From the NCBI GenBank assembly GCA_963922715.1, contig CAWUJT010000005.1:1-54450 (forward strand): a DNA stretch of 54,450 nucleotides. Reading direction: 5' to 3'. Shown here one piece after another: positions 1 through 8,393 of the stretch. The translations under genes were made by a program, and so were the position numbers. Below the pieces are notes generated by a model. It was given only the letters and a program-made list of their open reading frames with translations. It did no database searches and was not told the origin of the DNA. The stretch is from CAWUJT01 sp963922715 (lineage in GTDB: Bacteria > Pseudomonadota > Alphaproteobacteria > Rhodobacterales > Rhodobacteraceae). Position 1 is the first letter of the stretch. Each line of letters begins with the position of its first letter.

Positions 1-1
1 G

Positions 2-91
2 TGGCGGAGCGGAAGGGATTCGAACCCTCGAGACGGTTTCCCGCCTACACACTTTCCAGGCGTGCGCCTTCGACCACTCGGCCACCGCTCC
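2..91 (-). tRNA. tRNA-Ser (anticodon GGA)
   Basis: Read on the minus strand this is a 90-nt type II tRNA with a 7-bp acceptor stem (GGAGCGG with CCGCTCC), discriminator G and an encoded CCA. The T-loop is GGTTCGAATCC and there is a long variable arm, as in tRNA-Ser. The anticodon stem CACGC/GTGTG closes the loop CTGGAAA, giving anticodon GGA (plus-strand positions 55-57), which reads UCC and UCU. There is no integrase or duplicated 3' end nearby, so I see no sign that it serves as an integration site in this window. Confidence 0.96.
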
Positions 92-281
92 ACCTGCGAC
101 ATAGACCAATCTCAGGCGCATATACAAGAGCATTACGATATGACGTAAACGATCTGATTTATACATGTAACGCTGTAAAATGTTCTGAAGACGTGTTGAC
201 ACTGTCCGGCCTATTCTCCAAATCATGGCTAAACATCAACCGGGCGTGCCGTGGGCGCCAAATCGATAAGGATAACGCGCC

Positions 282-2234
282 ATGAGCGATATCACTCTGA
301 CATTCCCTGATGGACATGAGCGCATCGTGCAAGAGGGGACCACCGCATCAGACATTGCAAAAAGTATCTCGAGTTCTCTCGGCAAAAAGGCCATCAGCGC
401 GTCTTTGAATGGCCAGCATTGGGATTTATCGTGGCCGATCACAAAAGATGCATCGATCACCCTTCACACAATGGCGGACGATGTTCCGTCACTGGAGTTA
501 ATCCGCCATGATCTTGCCCACATCATGGCGCGGGCCGTGCAGGAGCTTTATCCCGAAACAAAAGTGACCATTGGCCCCGTGCGTGACAACGGCTGGTTCT
601 ATGATTTTGACCGCGAGGCCCCATTTACGCCCGATGATTTGTCCAAAATCGAAGCGCAGATGAAGGCGATCATCAACGCGCGCGATCCAATTCGCAGTGA
701 AGTCTGGCCGCGAGAGAAAGCGCGCCAGTACTACATCGATCACAATGAACCTTACAAAGTGGAGCTTATAGACCGCATCCCAGAGGGGGAGCCGATACGC
801 ATGTATTGGCATGGCGACTGGATGGACCTGTGCCGTGGGCCCCATCTACAACACACCGGCCAGGTGCCCGCCGATGCCTTTAAACTGATGCATGTCGCAG
901 CCGCCTATTGGCTGGGGGATAATACAAGACCGATGTTGCAACGCATCTATGGGGTGGCGTTCAAAAACCGTGACGGCCTGAAAGCACATTTACAGTTTTT
1001 GGAAGAGGCGGAAAAGCGCGATCACCGCCGCTTGGGGCGCGAGATGGGTCTCTTTCACATGCAGGAAGAAGCGCCGGGCCAAGTGTTCTGGCATCCCCAT
1101 GGCTGGCGCATTTACACAGAACTTCAGAACTACATGCGCCGTGCGCAACACCGTGGCGGGTATGTCGAGGTGAACACGCCACAGGTCGTGGCCCGCAAGC
1201 TGTGGGAAGACTCAGGGCATTGGGAAAAGTATCAAGAGCATATGTTTATTGTCGAAGTGGATGAGGAGCATGCACGGGAAAAGGCGATCAATGCTTTAAA
1301 GCCCATGAATTGCCCCTGCCATGTGCAAATTTTTAATCAAGGGCTGAAAAGCTATCGCGATCTCCCGTTGCGAATGGCGGAATTCGGGTCGTGCAACCGC
1401 TATGAACCCTCTGGGGCTTTACATGGGATTATGCGGGTGCGGGGCTTTACGCAGGATGATGGTCATATTTTCTGTCAGGAAGATCAGATCGAAAGCGAAA
1501 CAGAAAAATTCATCCAATTTCTAAGCGCCGTCTATGAAGACCTTGGTTTCGATGAATTTTCTGTAAAATTCTCGGACCGACCCACTGTGCGCGCGGGTGA
1601 TGACGCCGTTTGGGACAAGGCAGAGGCCGCCCTTTTGGCGGCGACCCACGCTGCTGGTATTGAGCCAACGCTTAATCCTGGCGAGGGCGCGTTTTATGGT
1701 CCGAAACTGGAATTTGTTTTAACAGACGCCATTGGGCGAGAGTGGCAATGCGGCACTCTGCAAGCGGATTTCGTGCTGCCGGACCGTCTTGAGGCGCATT
1801 ACATCGGCGCGGATGGCGCAAAGCATCGACCGGTGATCTTACATCGCGCCACATTAGGGTCTTTCGAGCGGTTTATAGGTATTTTGCTTGAGAATTACGC
1901 CGGCCGTCTGCCGTTTTGGTTGGCACCCCGGCAGGTTGTGGTGGCCTCGATCGTGTCAGATGCAGATGCGTTTTGCGAAGACGTTTGCGCCGCTCTGAAC
2001 GCGGCGGGCGTGAAGGCAGAAGTGGATTTGAGGAACGAGAAAATCAACTACAAGGTGCGGGAGCATTCACACGCAAAAGTGCCGATTATCCTGGCCGTTG
2101 GACGCCAAGAGATCGCGGAGGGTACGGTCACGCTTCGCCGGCTTGGGGAAAAACAGACCGAGGTGGTGTCATTCGAGACCTTGGTTCCGCAGCTTGCGCA
2201 GGAGGCTTTGCCGCCGGATCTAAAACGGGCTTGA
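282..2234 (+). CDS. thrS: Threonine--tRNA ligase
   Basis: The enzyme charges tRNA-Thr with threonine in the cytoplasm. The 650-aa product has full family length. It has an N-terminal TGS domain (about residues 1-62), then the editing domain with the HDLAH motif, then the class II catalytic core. The core carries MNCPCH around residue 342, whose first Cys is a zinc ligand, followed by the conserved MRVRGFTQDDGHIF segment, and the protein ends in an anticodon-binding domain. The MNCPCH form differs by one residue from the E. coli MNCPGH as I recall it. The ATG follows AAGGATAACGCGCC. A possible -35 TTGACA lies at 196-201 without a convincing -10. No T-box leader is visible. Confidence 0.98.
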   Translation: MSDITLTFPDGHERIVQEGTTASDIAKSISSSLGKKAISASLNGQHWDLSWPITKDASITLHTMADDVPSLELIRHDLAHIMARAVQELYPETKVTIGPVRDNGWFYDFDREAPFTPDDLSKIEAQMKAIINARDPIRSEVWPREKARQYYIDHNEPYKVELIDRIPEGEPIRMYWHGDWMDLCRGPHLQHTGQVPADAFKLMHVAAAYWLGDNTRPMLQRIYGVAFKNRDGLKAHLQFLEEAEKRDHRRLGREMGLFHMQEEAPGQVFWHPHGWRIYTELQNYMRRAQHRGGYVEVNTPQVVARKLWEDSGHWEKYQEHMFIVEVDEEHAREKAINALKPMNCPCHVQIFNQGLKSYRDLPLRMAEFGSCNRYEPSGALHGIMRVRGFTQDDGHIFCQEDQIESETEKFIQFLSAVYEDLGFDEFSVKFSDRPTVRAGDDAVWDKAEAALLAATHAAGIEPTLNPGEGAFYGPKLEFVLTDAIGREWQCGTLQADFVLPDRLEAHYIGADGAKHRPVILHRATLGSFERFIGILLENYAGRLPFWLAPRQVVVASIVSDADAFCEDVCAALNAAGVKAEVDLRNEKINYKVREHSHAKVPIILAVGRQEIAEGTVTLRRLGEKQTEVVSFETLVPQLAQEALPPDLKRA

Positions 2235-2243
2235 CCTTACGGC

Positions 2244-2276
2244 GCGCGGGCTTTGCCCGCGCAAGTCCTTTTATAT
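2244..2276 (+). terminator. Probable rho-independent terminator of thrS
   Basis: A perfect 8-bp GC stem (GCGCGGGC, loop TTT, GCCCGCGC) starts ten bases after the thrS stop codon. It is followed within a few bases by a T-rich stretch (CCTTTTATATATTT). The next gene converges from the other strand, so a terminator is expected here. Confidence 0.75.
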
Positions 2277-2328
2277 ATTTTCTTTAAGCCCGTCTGCTCG
2301 GGTTTTGAATTTTGACTCCGGCAAAATC

Positions 2329-3138
2329 TTATAAAAGCGTTTTCAGGCTCATATTGAGGGCCACCAAGCACAAAAACACCGCAAATACGCGCTTCAAAGG
2401 GGCGGGATCAAGCTTATGGGACAGATGAACGCCCCAGGGTGTCGTGATCAGTGTCATCGCAACGATCACGGCAAAGGCGGGCAGGTTGACAAGCCCGAGC
2501 GTTCCCGGCGGCGCATGGGACGGTGTGGGCGACATCAAAAAGCCTACCACAGAAGGCACCGCAATTACCACGCCAAACCCCGCCGCCGTTGCCACGGCGC
2601 GGTGAATGGGCTGTCCGTAAAGCGTCATCACCGGCACGCCAAAACTTCCGCCCCCGATGCCCATCAGAACGGACAACCCGCCCACAAGAGGCGAAACAAT
2701 GAGGCGCACGGCTCTGCCTGGCATGGTCTCCCCCAAACGCCAGGTTGTGCGGGAAAACGCCATATAGCCCGCGATGAGGACCGCCAATCCAGCAAAGAGG
2801 AGTGTCAACGTATCCGAGCGTAACGCTTGGGCCACCCAAACGCTGATCAATGCGCCCACGGCAAGTCCGGGCGACCAGGTTTTCAAGATGTAAAGGTCCA
2901 CAGCGCCCTTGGCATGATGTGTGCGGACAGAGCGCAAGGATGTCACAACAATCGTGGCTAGGGATGTGGCCACACAGAGCTGCATCAACTGATCACCGCC
3001 ATAGCCGATGGATTGGAACACATAGTAGAAGGCAGGCACCAAGACGATCCCCCCTCCGACACCAAGCAATCCGGCCAAAACCCCTGCAAAACCGCCCACA
3101 AGCAGCAACAGGATCAACAGCAACAAAAGCGTTATCAT
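2329..3138 (-). CDS. TSUP family (TauE/SafE) membrane exporter
   Basis: This 269-aa membrane protein belongs to the TauE/SafE (DUF81) family, which moves sulfite, sulfoacetate or other small organic anions. The N-terminal half carries the hallmark AGLLGVGGGIVLVP, and the second half repeats it as LMGIGGGSFGVPVM, as expected for the internal duplication of the family. About seven to eight hydrophobic helices are visible. The ATG lies six bases after the dusA stop, so the two are probably co-transcribed although their functions look unrelated. The substrate cannot be read from the sequence. Confidence 0.9.
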   Translation of the reverse strand: MITLLLLLILLLLVGGFAGVLAGLLGVGGGIVLVPAFYYVFQSIGYGGDQLMQLCVATSLATIVVTSLRSVRTHHAKGAVDLYILKTWSPGLAVGALISVWVAQALRSDTLTLLFAGLAVLIAGYMAFSRTTWRLGETMPGRAVRLIVSPLVGGLSVLMGIGGGSFGVPVMTLYGQPIHRAVATAAGFGVVIAVPSVVGFLMSPTPSHAPPGTLGLVNLPAFAVIVAMTLITTPWGVHLSHKLDPAPLKRVFAVFLCLVALNMSLKTLL

Positions 3139-3144
3139 CCGCCT

Positions 3145-4131
3145 TTAGTCTATTGTCTCGGAAAAATGTGCAAGAGCTTCGTCGATCACATCAAGCCCGG
3201 CATCAGCCCTGTGGCTTTGCTCTGAAAGTGTGCGACGCCACTGCTTCGCGCCTGGCTGGCCTGCAAAAAGGCCCAGCATATGACGTGTGATATGCGAAAG
3301 CTTTGTGCCCTTCGCCCGTTCATCCTTGAGATAAGGACGCATCGCATGCACAACCGCGACACGTGAGAGGGAGGGTTTGTTGCACTGAAAAATCTGTTGA
3401 TCGGCCTGCCCCAGGATATCATAGGGATTGTGATAGGCGGCCCGTCCGATCATCACCCCATCGAACCCTGAGTGAAGCATCTTCTGGGCCATCGACAGGC
3501 TATCAATCCCCCCATTGATCGAAATATGCATCTGCGGATGGCGCACTTTCATGCGCCGCGCAAGATCATAATCGAGCGGCGGAACCTCTCGGTTCTCTTT
3601 TGGGCTTAAGCCTTTCAACCATGCTTTGCGCGCATGAATGATCAGCCGCGTGACACCGGCCCCAGCCATGTGATCGATAAAGTTGGGTAAGGTCTCCTGC
3701 ACATTTTGATCATCCACACCCAAACGGCATTTGATGGTCACCGGCACTGGACCTGCGGCGTCACCCATGGCACGCACACAAGCGGCCACCTGCTGAGGGG
3801 TGTGCATCAAGACAGCGCCAAAGGTGCCCGCCTGGACACGATCCGATGGACACCCACAGTTCAGGTTGACCTCGTCATAGCCATAGTCAACAGCCAGCGC
3901 CGTGGCCTCTGCAAGTTCACCGGGGTCAGCACCGCCCAGTTGCAGGGCAACGGGATGTTCTTCGGGGTTATAGTCTAAAAGATGCAGCGCCTGACCCCTG
4001 ACAAGTGCTGCTGCCGTAACCATCTCTGTATAAAGCAATGTTTCGGCGGAAAGACGACGATGAAAATACCGACAATGACGATCAGTCCAGTCCATCATCG
4101 GCGCAACGCTCAGCCGCACGTGGTCATCCAT
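3145..4131 (-). CDS. dusA: tRNA-dihydrouridine(20/20a) synthase DusA
   Basis: This is an FMN-dependent reductase of uridines 20/20a in the tRNA D-loop. The protein opens with LSVAPMMDWTDRHCRYF, the DusA signature. It contains the catalytic-cysteine motif NLNCGCPSDRV and the FMN phosphate-binding segments SINGGI and MIGRAAYHNP. I chose the ATG at 4131 (328 aa). An in-frame GTG at 4155 would add eight residues and cannot be excluded, because neither has a strong ribosome site. It appears to be the first gene of a dusA-TSUP unit transcribed away from the long intergenic region. Confidence 0.96.
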   Translation of the reverse strand: MDDHVRLSVAPMMDWTDRHCRYFHRRLSAETLLYTEMVTAAALVRGQALHLLDYNPEEHPVALQLGGADPGELAEATALAVDYGYDEVNLNCGCPSDRVQAGTFGAVLMHTPQQVAACVRAMGDAAGPVPVTIKCRLGVDDQNVQETLPNFIDHMAGAGVTRLIIHARKAWLKGLSPKENREVPPLDYDLARRMKVRHPQMHISINGGIDSLSMAQKMLHSGFDGVMIGRAAYHNPYDILGQADQQIFQCNKPSLSRVAVVHAMRPYLKDERAKGTKLSHITRHMLGLFAGQPGAKQWRRTLSEQSHRADAGLDVIDEALAHFSETID

Positions 4132-4155
4132 TCTTTGTTTCTTATTTTCAAACAC

Positions 4156-4651
4156 CTAGCAAACCCAAAGTTTCGACACAGCACCTTTTAGCACACAAAG
4201 CGAGCGGAAATGAGCCACAATATAAAGTTGGGACAACAAAAGTTGTTCCAAAATGTTGGTTGTTGTTTCGTTCTTTCTTTCCAATCCCACAATAGACGGA
4301 CAAAGTTCAACGCGAGAAAAGCCTCATGACTCTAAAAACTTGGCTCTACTTGGTTGTTATGTTGAGCAGTTTTTGCCTTCTTTCGAAGGTTAATTCCTAT
4401 AAGTAGACGTACGCGCGCTTTGCGGAGCCGTTTGCGACAAAGCTGTTCTATAACAGCCCCTGACTATGACTGGAACAGCTTTTTAACAACACAGAAAGCT
4501 ATCGGGCATTGAGTATCTGTTTGTTATAATCTGCTCTCAAAGGCTTTTCACTTCCATCATTATAGCTACACTGAGCCATGCATGTGTTGAAATTTTAGCC
4601 CAAACGTAGGTCCGTTTCTGTTACGAACAATACCTCTCTTGATCTTTCGGA
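4156..4651. other. AT-rich intergenic region with dyads, no gene recognised
   Basis: About 500 bases separate dusA from the Pho-box-like site of the plus-strand operon, and no plausible reading frame is seen. It contains a dyad at 4230-4249 (GGGACAAC, AAAA, GTTGTTCC) that could be an operator. A 10-bp inverted repeat at 4439-4482 (AAAGCTGTTC and GAACAGCTTT) competes with a shorter internal hairpin. An extended -10-like TGTTATAAT lies at 4522-4530. Any of these could belong to a small RNA or to regulation of the flanking genes. None can be assigned from sequence alone. Confidence 0.5.
4439..4482. repeat. 10-bp inverted repeat with alternative inner hairpin
   Basis: AAAGCTGTTC (4439-4448) is exactly complementary to GAACAGCTTT (4473-4482). 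The left arm can instead pair locally as GCTGTT-CTAT-AACAGC. The right arm is followed by only two more T residues, so it is a weak terminator candidate on the plus strand. The two mutually exclusive folds are visible, but their role is unknown. Confidence 0.4.
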
Positions 4652-4671
4652 TGTCATTGCGGCGTTACATC
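4652..4671 (+). promoter_or_regulatory. Pho-box-like site upstream of the PhnM-like operon
   Basis: The site reads TGTCATT-GCGG-CGTTACATC. It matches the element upstream of phnG (24102-24121) at 16 of 20 positions, and the differences fall in the 4-base spacer. The half-sites are 11 bases apart, as in PhoB boxes (TGTCAT repeated with an 11-base period). A -10-like TATGGA at 4679-4684 lies about seven bases downstream, a usual geometry for PhoB-activated promoters. This predicts phosphate-starvation induction. Confidence 0.6.
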
Positions 4672-4697
4672 TGACCTCTATGGATGACTGAGAAAGG

Positions 4698-4722
4698 GCG
4701 ATGTCGGCCGGCCTGGCATCGC
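4698..4722 (+). promoter_or_regulatory. Leader hairpin before the PhnM-like gene
   Basis: GCGATG (4698-4703) pairs with CATCGC (4717-4722) around a GC-rich loop containing GGCCGGCC. The sequence TTCACTCTTTTT follows. If transcription starts near 4690, as the predicted PhoB promoter suggests, this hairpin sits at the very 5' end of the mRNA. It could act as an attenuator or as a stabilising cap. It lies about 30 bases before the start codon. Confidence 0.4.
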
Positions 4723-4753
4723 TTCACTCTTTTTGCTTCCTCATGGAGTTCTG

Positions 4754-5968
4754 ATGTCAACGATGACGATCACAGGGGCACAGGTTTACCTACCCGATCA
4801 AATCCTGGAAACCTCTGTGACGATTTCTGACGGTGTGATTGCAGCCATCGGCGCAGAGGTCACGGGGCAAGAGGTTGAGGCCCGCGGGTTGATCCTTGCG
4901 CCGGGACTGGTTGATGTGCACGGCGACGCGTTTGAACGCCAGATTATGCCCCGGCCCGGGGTGTTTTTCCCTCTCGAAGCCGCGCTTTTGGAAACGGATC
5001 GTCAGCTTGCCGCCAATGGCATCACGACGACCTATCATTCTGTGACCCTTGGGTTTGAACCCGGCCTGCGCAGCGCCGAACGGGGCCGCGCTATGATGCA
5101 AGCTCTGCGTGATCTTGCCCCGCGACTGACTGTTGAAAACCGCGTCCAACTGCGGTGGGAGACATTTGCCTTTGAAGCCCTCGACACGCTTGAGTGGGCG
5201 ATGGACGGCCCGCTCGCGCCGTCGCTGGCCTTCAACGACCATCTGTCGATGTCGATGCGGTCGGCAGAGACCAAAATCCAAGATCGGCTTTTTGAGCACA
5301 ATCCTAATTTCGCGGTGATGTCGCTGCAGGATGATGCGTTGTTTGAAAAGCGCCACCGCAAGCATGCGGAGCGGTCTGGGCTTGAGTATGAGGGATTCAA
5401 GCGCCTGGTGCACGATGTCTGGCAACGGCGTAGCGAGGTGAAAGATACCATCATCAATGTGGCCGCGCAAGCGCGCGCCAAGGGTATTCCCATGCTCAGC
5501 CATGATGACACCCAAGCTGAAACCCGTGAATTTTACAGAAACCTAGGCGCCACAATCGCCGAATTTCCCATGACGATGGCGCCTACACAAAACGCCTGCG
5601 ACAATGGCGATACGATCATCTTTGGCTCTCCCAATGCTGTGCGGGGCGGCAGCCACATTGGATCGCTTGGGGCGGGGGATATGGTGGCAGCGGGGCTGTG
5701 CGATATCATGGCCTCTGATTACTATTATCCTGCCATGCTTACGGCCATTGCGCGGTTGGACAAAGACAAGCGTGCTGATCGGTTAATGCTCTGGCGGTTG
5801 ATCTCCTCTGGCCCGGCGCGCGCCATGCACCTGGAGGATCGCGGGACCATCGAGGTGGGAAAACGCGCCGATCTGGTGTTGGTCGATTGGCCAGAGAACG
5901 CCACCCCTGTTGTCACAGGCACATGGGTGGCTGGTCGCCAAGCCTATCGCGCGACGGCGGCGGGATGA
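4754..5968 (+). CDS. PhnM-like amidohydrolase (paralogue of the phn-operon PhnM)
   Basis: This 404-aa amidohydrolase-superfamily metalloenzyme resembles PhnM, which removes pyrophosphate from ribose-1-phosphonate 5-triphosphate. It has the metal-binding DVHGD near residue 50, the SHDD motif, and MASDYYYP followed by ALHLEDRG-type C-terminal signatures (here AMHLEDRGTIEVGKRADL). It is clearly different from the second PhnM at 18084-19259. The ATG at 4754 has GGAG six bases upstream, and the upstream GTG-class start in this frame lacks a site. It overlaps the next gene by ATGA. Its position with a transporter and a sugar-isomerase fold, away from phnGHIJKL, suggests a related but distinct substrate. 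Confidence 0.85.
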   Translation: MSTMTITGAQVYLPDQILETSVTISDGVIAAIGAEVTGQEVEARGLILAPGLVDVHGDAFERQIMPRPGVFFPLEAALLETDRQLAANGITTTYHSVTLGFEPGLRSAERGRAMMQALRDLAPRLTVENRVQLRWETFAFEALDTLEWAMDGPLAPSLAFNDHLSMSMRSAETKIQDRLFEHNPNFAVMSLQDDALFEKRHRKHAERSGLEYEGFKRLVHDVWQRRSEVKDTIINVAAQARAKGIPMLSHDDTQAETREFYRNLGATIAEFPMTMAPTQNACDNGDTIIFGSPNAVRGGSHIGSLGAGDMVAAGLCDIMASDYYYPAMLTAIARLDKDKRADRLMLWRLISSGPARAMHLEDRGTIEVGKRADLVLVDWPENATPVVTGTWVAGRQAYRATAAG

Positions 5969-7149
5969 CACGCTATGTGCCGGCAATCGGCCTTGGGATC
6001 ACGCAAATCATCGGCTATGGCACGTTGCTTTATGCCTATGCTGTGCTGTTGCCGAAAATGGCGCAAGATCTTGGCCTCTCGCTCTCGACCGTGTTTGGTC
6101 TCTTGTCCGTTGGGTTACTTGTTGCCGGCTTCGTCGCACCGCTTTCAGGCGTAATAGTTGACCGCTATGGCGGGCGCTGGGTGATGACGTTTGGCTCCGT
6201 CGTGGCGGGTGTAGCGCTTATGGCGCTGTCGCTGGTGCAGGGATGGGTCGATCTGCTGATCGCGATTGTGGTTGCGCAGACAGCGTCGATGTTTGTGTTG
6301 TACAACGTGGCGTTTGCCGCTGTGGCACAGATTGAGACGGGGGTGCCCACGGCGCGCGCGATTTCCATCATCACGCTTTTTGGCGGCCTTGCATCGACCA
6401 TTTTTTGGCCGTTTACCCTGATGCTATCGACCCATCTGGACTGGGCGGGCACATGGGTCGTGCTGGGGGCAATGGTTCTGCTGGTCTGTGTGCCGATCCA
6501 TTTTGTCGTGCTCAAAGGACCGCCGCATTCTGTGCACCAGGCGCATGGTGGTGCAGACACCCCCAGCTGGGTGCCCTTGCAAGGCGCGGCGCGGCGCCGT
6601 GGGATGTTTTGGATGATCGTCTCATTTACCTTTTCTGGGTATCTGATGGGGGCTTTGATGACCCTCTGGGTCACCAATGTGCAAGACTTAGGCCACACGG
6701 CTGCCATGGCGGCCTTTGCCGGCGCTTTGATTGGACCGTTCAAGACCATTGGTCGTGGGTTTGAAATGCTGGTCGGGCGCAATCTCCACCCGTTACACAC
6801 ATATCTTCTGGCCACATCGTTGCAATGCGTAGGGTTCGTCATTCTGCTGAGTATAGGGATCTCTGTTGTCGGTCTGGTCGTGGCCGCGGCGATTTACGGC
6901 ATGGGCGATGGGATCAAAACAATCGCCCGCGGCACATTGCCCTTGGCGCTGTTTGGCACCAAAGGCTATGGGGCCCGCCTTGGATGGATCGCTTTTGTAC
7001 TAACGAGTGTGAATGCCTCTGCTCCTTTTACCTTTGCTTGGTTGACGCAAACCTACAACGGCTGGACCTCTTTTGCGGTTATGGCCGCTTGCCTGGTCTG
7101 CGCTTTACTCACCTATTTTTTCATCCCCAACCCAAGGAGACCCCTATGA
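5965..7149 (+). CDS. Major facilitator superfamily transporter
   Basis: The 394-aa protein has about twelve hydrophobic helices. The loop DRYGGRW between helices 2 and 3 is the MFS signature region, so this is an inner-membrane secondary transporter. The start overlaps the PhnM-like stop (ATGA) and its own stop overlaps the next start in the same way, so translation is probably coupled through the operon. The operon context suggests a substrate handled by the PhnM-like and TIM-barrel enzymes, possibly a phosphonate-containing or sugar-linked compound, but the sequence does not identify it. Confidence 0.85.
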   Translation: MTRYVPAIGLGITQIIGYGTLLYAYAVLLPKMAQDLGLSLSTVFGLLSVGLLVAGFVAPLSGVIVDRYGGRWVMTFGSVVAGVALMALSLVQGWVDLLIAIVVAQTASMFVLYNVAFAAVAQIETGVPTARAISIITLFGGLASTIFWPFTLMLSTHLDWAGTWVVLGAMVLLVCVPIHFVVLKGPPHSVHQAHGGADTPSWVPLQGAARRRGMFWMIVSFTFSGYLMGALMTLWVTNVQDLGHTAAMAAFAGALIGPFKTIGRGFEMLVGRNLHPLHTYLLATSLQCVGFVILLSIGISVVGLVVAAAIYGMGDGIKTIARGTLPLALFGTKGYGARLGWIAFVLTSVNASAPFTFAWLTQTYNGWTSFAVMAACLVCALLTYFFIPNPRRPL

Positions 7150-7961
7150 CCCCTTTGAAAATCGGCGCTTGCTTAAAGGCCTCGGACATCCCCGCCCATC
7201 GTGAGTGGCTGTTTGACGCAGACAGGGATATCGAATTGCAGGATTTCGTTTCCCACGATGGGCTTGTTGTGGAGGTGGAAGAGCGGTTTGCGGCCGCCAA
7301 ATCCGCCCTGGCAGGCCATCAGGGCCGTCTGGGCATCCATGGCCCGTTCGAGGGGCTTGACATGGACAACAAAGACCCAGAGCTGCGCCCGCTGATCACG
7401 GCGCGCTTTCTCAAGGCGGTGGAACTGGCGGAGAGACTGGGGGCCCGGCAAGTGGTGCTGCATTCGCCGTATACCAAATGGTATCAGAACAACCTGTTCG
7501 ATAAGGCAGATTATGCGGAAAAGAAACTGGCCTGCATTCATGAGGTGCTTACGCCCGTGGTAACGGCGGCGCAGACAGCTGGCGTCACACTTGTGATCGA
7601 AAACATCTTCGACAATGATCCCGTAACACGGCGCACCATGGTTGAAAGTTTCAACTCAGATGCCATTGCGCTGTCCATTGACACCGGCCATGCCCACCTG
7701 GCCCGCCGTATGTTTGAGGCACCGCCCGTGGATTATTTTGTCCGCGACGCCGGTGCGCTCTTGGCGCATGTGCATCTGCAAGATCTGGACGGCCATGCTG
7801 ACCGCCACTGGGCCCCAGGCGAGGGAGAGATCCACTGGCCCGCCGTGTTTCGCGCTTTGGCAGATTGTCCCGCAAATCCACACCTGGTGCTGGAGCTGCG
7901 CAACAAAGCCGATATCCCAAAAGGCTTTGCCTATTTGGAAAACCTCGGACTTGCTTGTTAA
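7146..7961 (+). CDS. Sugar phosphate isomerase/epimerase-like TIM barrel
   Basis: This 271-aa protein belongs to the AP-endonuclease-2/xylose-isomerase-like TIM-barrel superfamily. The pattern of metal ligands is visible: VVLHSPY, LVIENIFDNDP, SIDTGHAHLAR, HVHLQDLDGHADRHWAPGEGEI and VLELRN. These provide the His, Glu and Asp residues used by this fold to bind two or three divalent metals. Members isomerise or epimerise sugars, or cut phosphodiesters at abasic sites, so the reaction is uncertain. It is translationally coupled to the MFS gene by ATGA. Confidence 0.8.
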   Translation: MTPLKIGACLKASDIPAHREWLFDADRDIELQDFVSHDGLVVEVEERFAAAKSALAGHQGRLGIHGPFEGLDMDNKDPELRPLITARFLKAVELAERLGARQVVLHSPYTKWYQNNLFDKADYAEKKLACIHEVLTPVVTAAQTAGVTLVIENIFDNDPVTRRTMVESFNSDAIALSIDTGHAHLARRMFEAPPVDYFVRDAGALLAHVHLQDLDGHADRHWAPGEGEIHWPAVFRALADCPANPHLVLELRNKADIPKGFAYLENLGLAC

Positions 7962-7970
7962 GGCTTGCGC

Positions 7971-8393
7971 GTGAACAAAATGGTGGACCTGGAGACATCA
8001 GACGCCGATCTTGTTTCCGCTGCGACAGCCTGTATCGCAAAAAGATACCGGCCCAACTGGCATGTTGTGGGCGCCGCGTTGCGCCTGCAGACAGGGGAGG
8101 TTGTCACCGGTGTCCATCTGGATGCCACGGTGGGGCGAATTGCCGTATGTGCCGAGGCCATCGCTTTGGGCCGCGCCCTCACAGAATACGGATCAACAGA
8201 TATCGACACCATTGTTGCGGTCTATCACACACCACAAGGGGTGGTGAAAATCGTTTCGCCCTGTGGTATGTGCCGTGAGATGATCGCCGACTATGCCCCC
8301 GCGGCACAGGTTCTTTTGGCCGACACAGACGGTAAAATCACACGTTATAAAATCTTGGACTTGTTGCCTGCGAAGTATAGCCCTTTACGTTAA
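7971..8393 (+). CDS. Cytidine deaminase-like zinc protein
   Basis: The 140-aa product has the cytidine/blasticidin deaminase zinc site. C60-A-E62 supplies a ligand and the proton shuttle, and PC98-GM-C101 supplies the other two cysteines. I chose the GTG at 7971 because AAGG lies seven bases upstream. An ATG at 7980 is too far from that site. It is the last gene of the PhnM-like operon, and its stop codon overlaps the stop of the convergent permease gene. Nucleoside deamination beside a PhnM-like enzyme could reflect salvage of a nucleoside-linked substrate, which is inference. Confidence 0.82.
   Translation: MNKMVDLETSDADLVSAATACIAKRYRPNWHVVGAALRLQTGEVVTGVHLDATVGRIAVCAEAIALGRALTEYGSTDIDTIVAVYHTPQGVVKIVSPCGMCREMIADYAPAAQVLLADTDGKITRYKILDLLPAKYSPLR

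Noticed and set aside
1..281. tRNA-Ser as an insertion site of a genomic island
   Set aside because: There is no integrase gene, no repeat of the tRNA end found by eye in the window, and the next genes are housekeeping.
236..460. Minus-strand frame over the thrS start
   Set aside because: It is antisense to a certain gene, with no ribosome site or domain.
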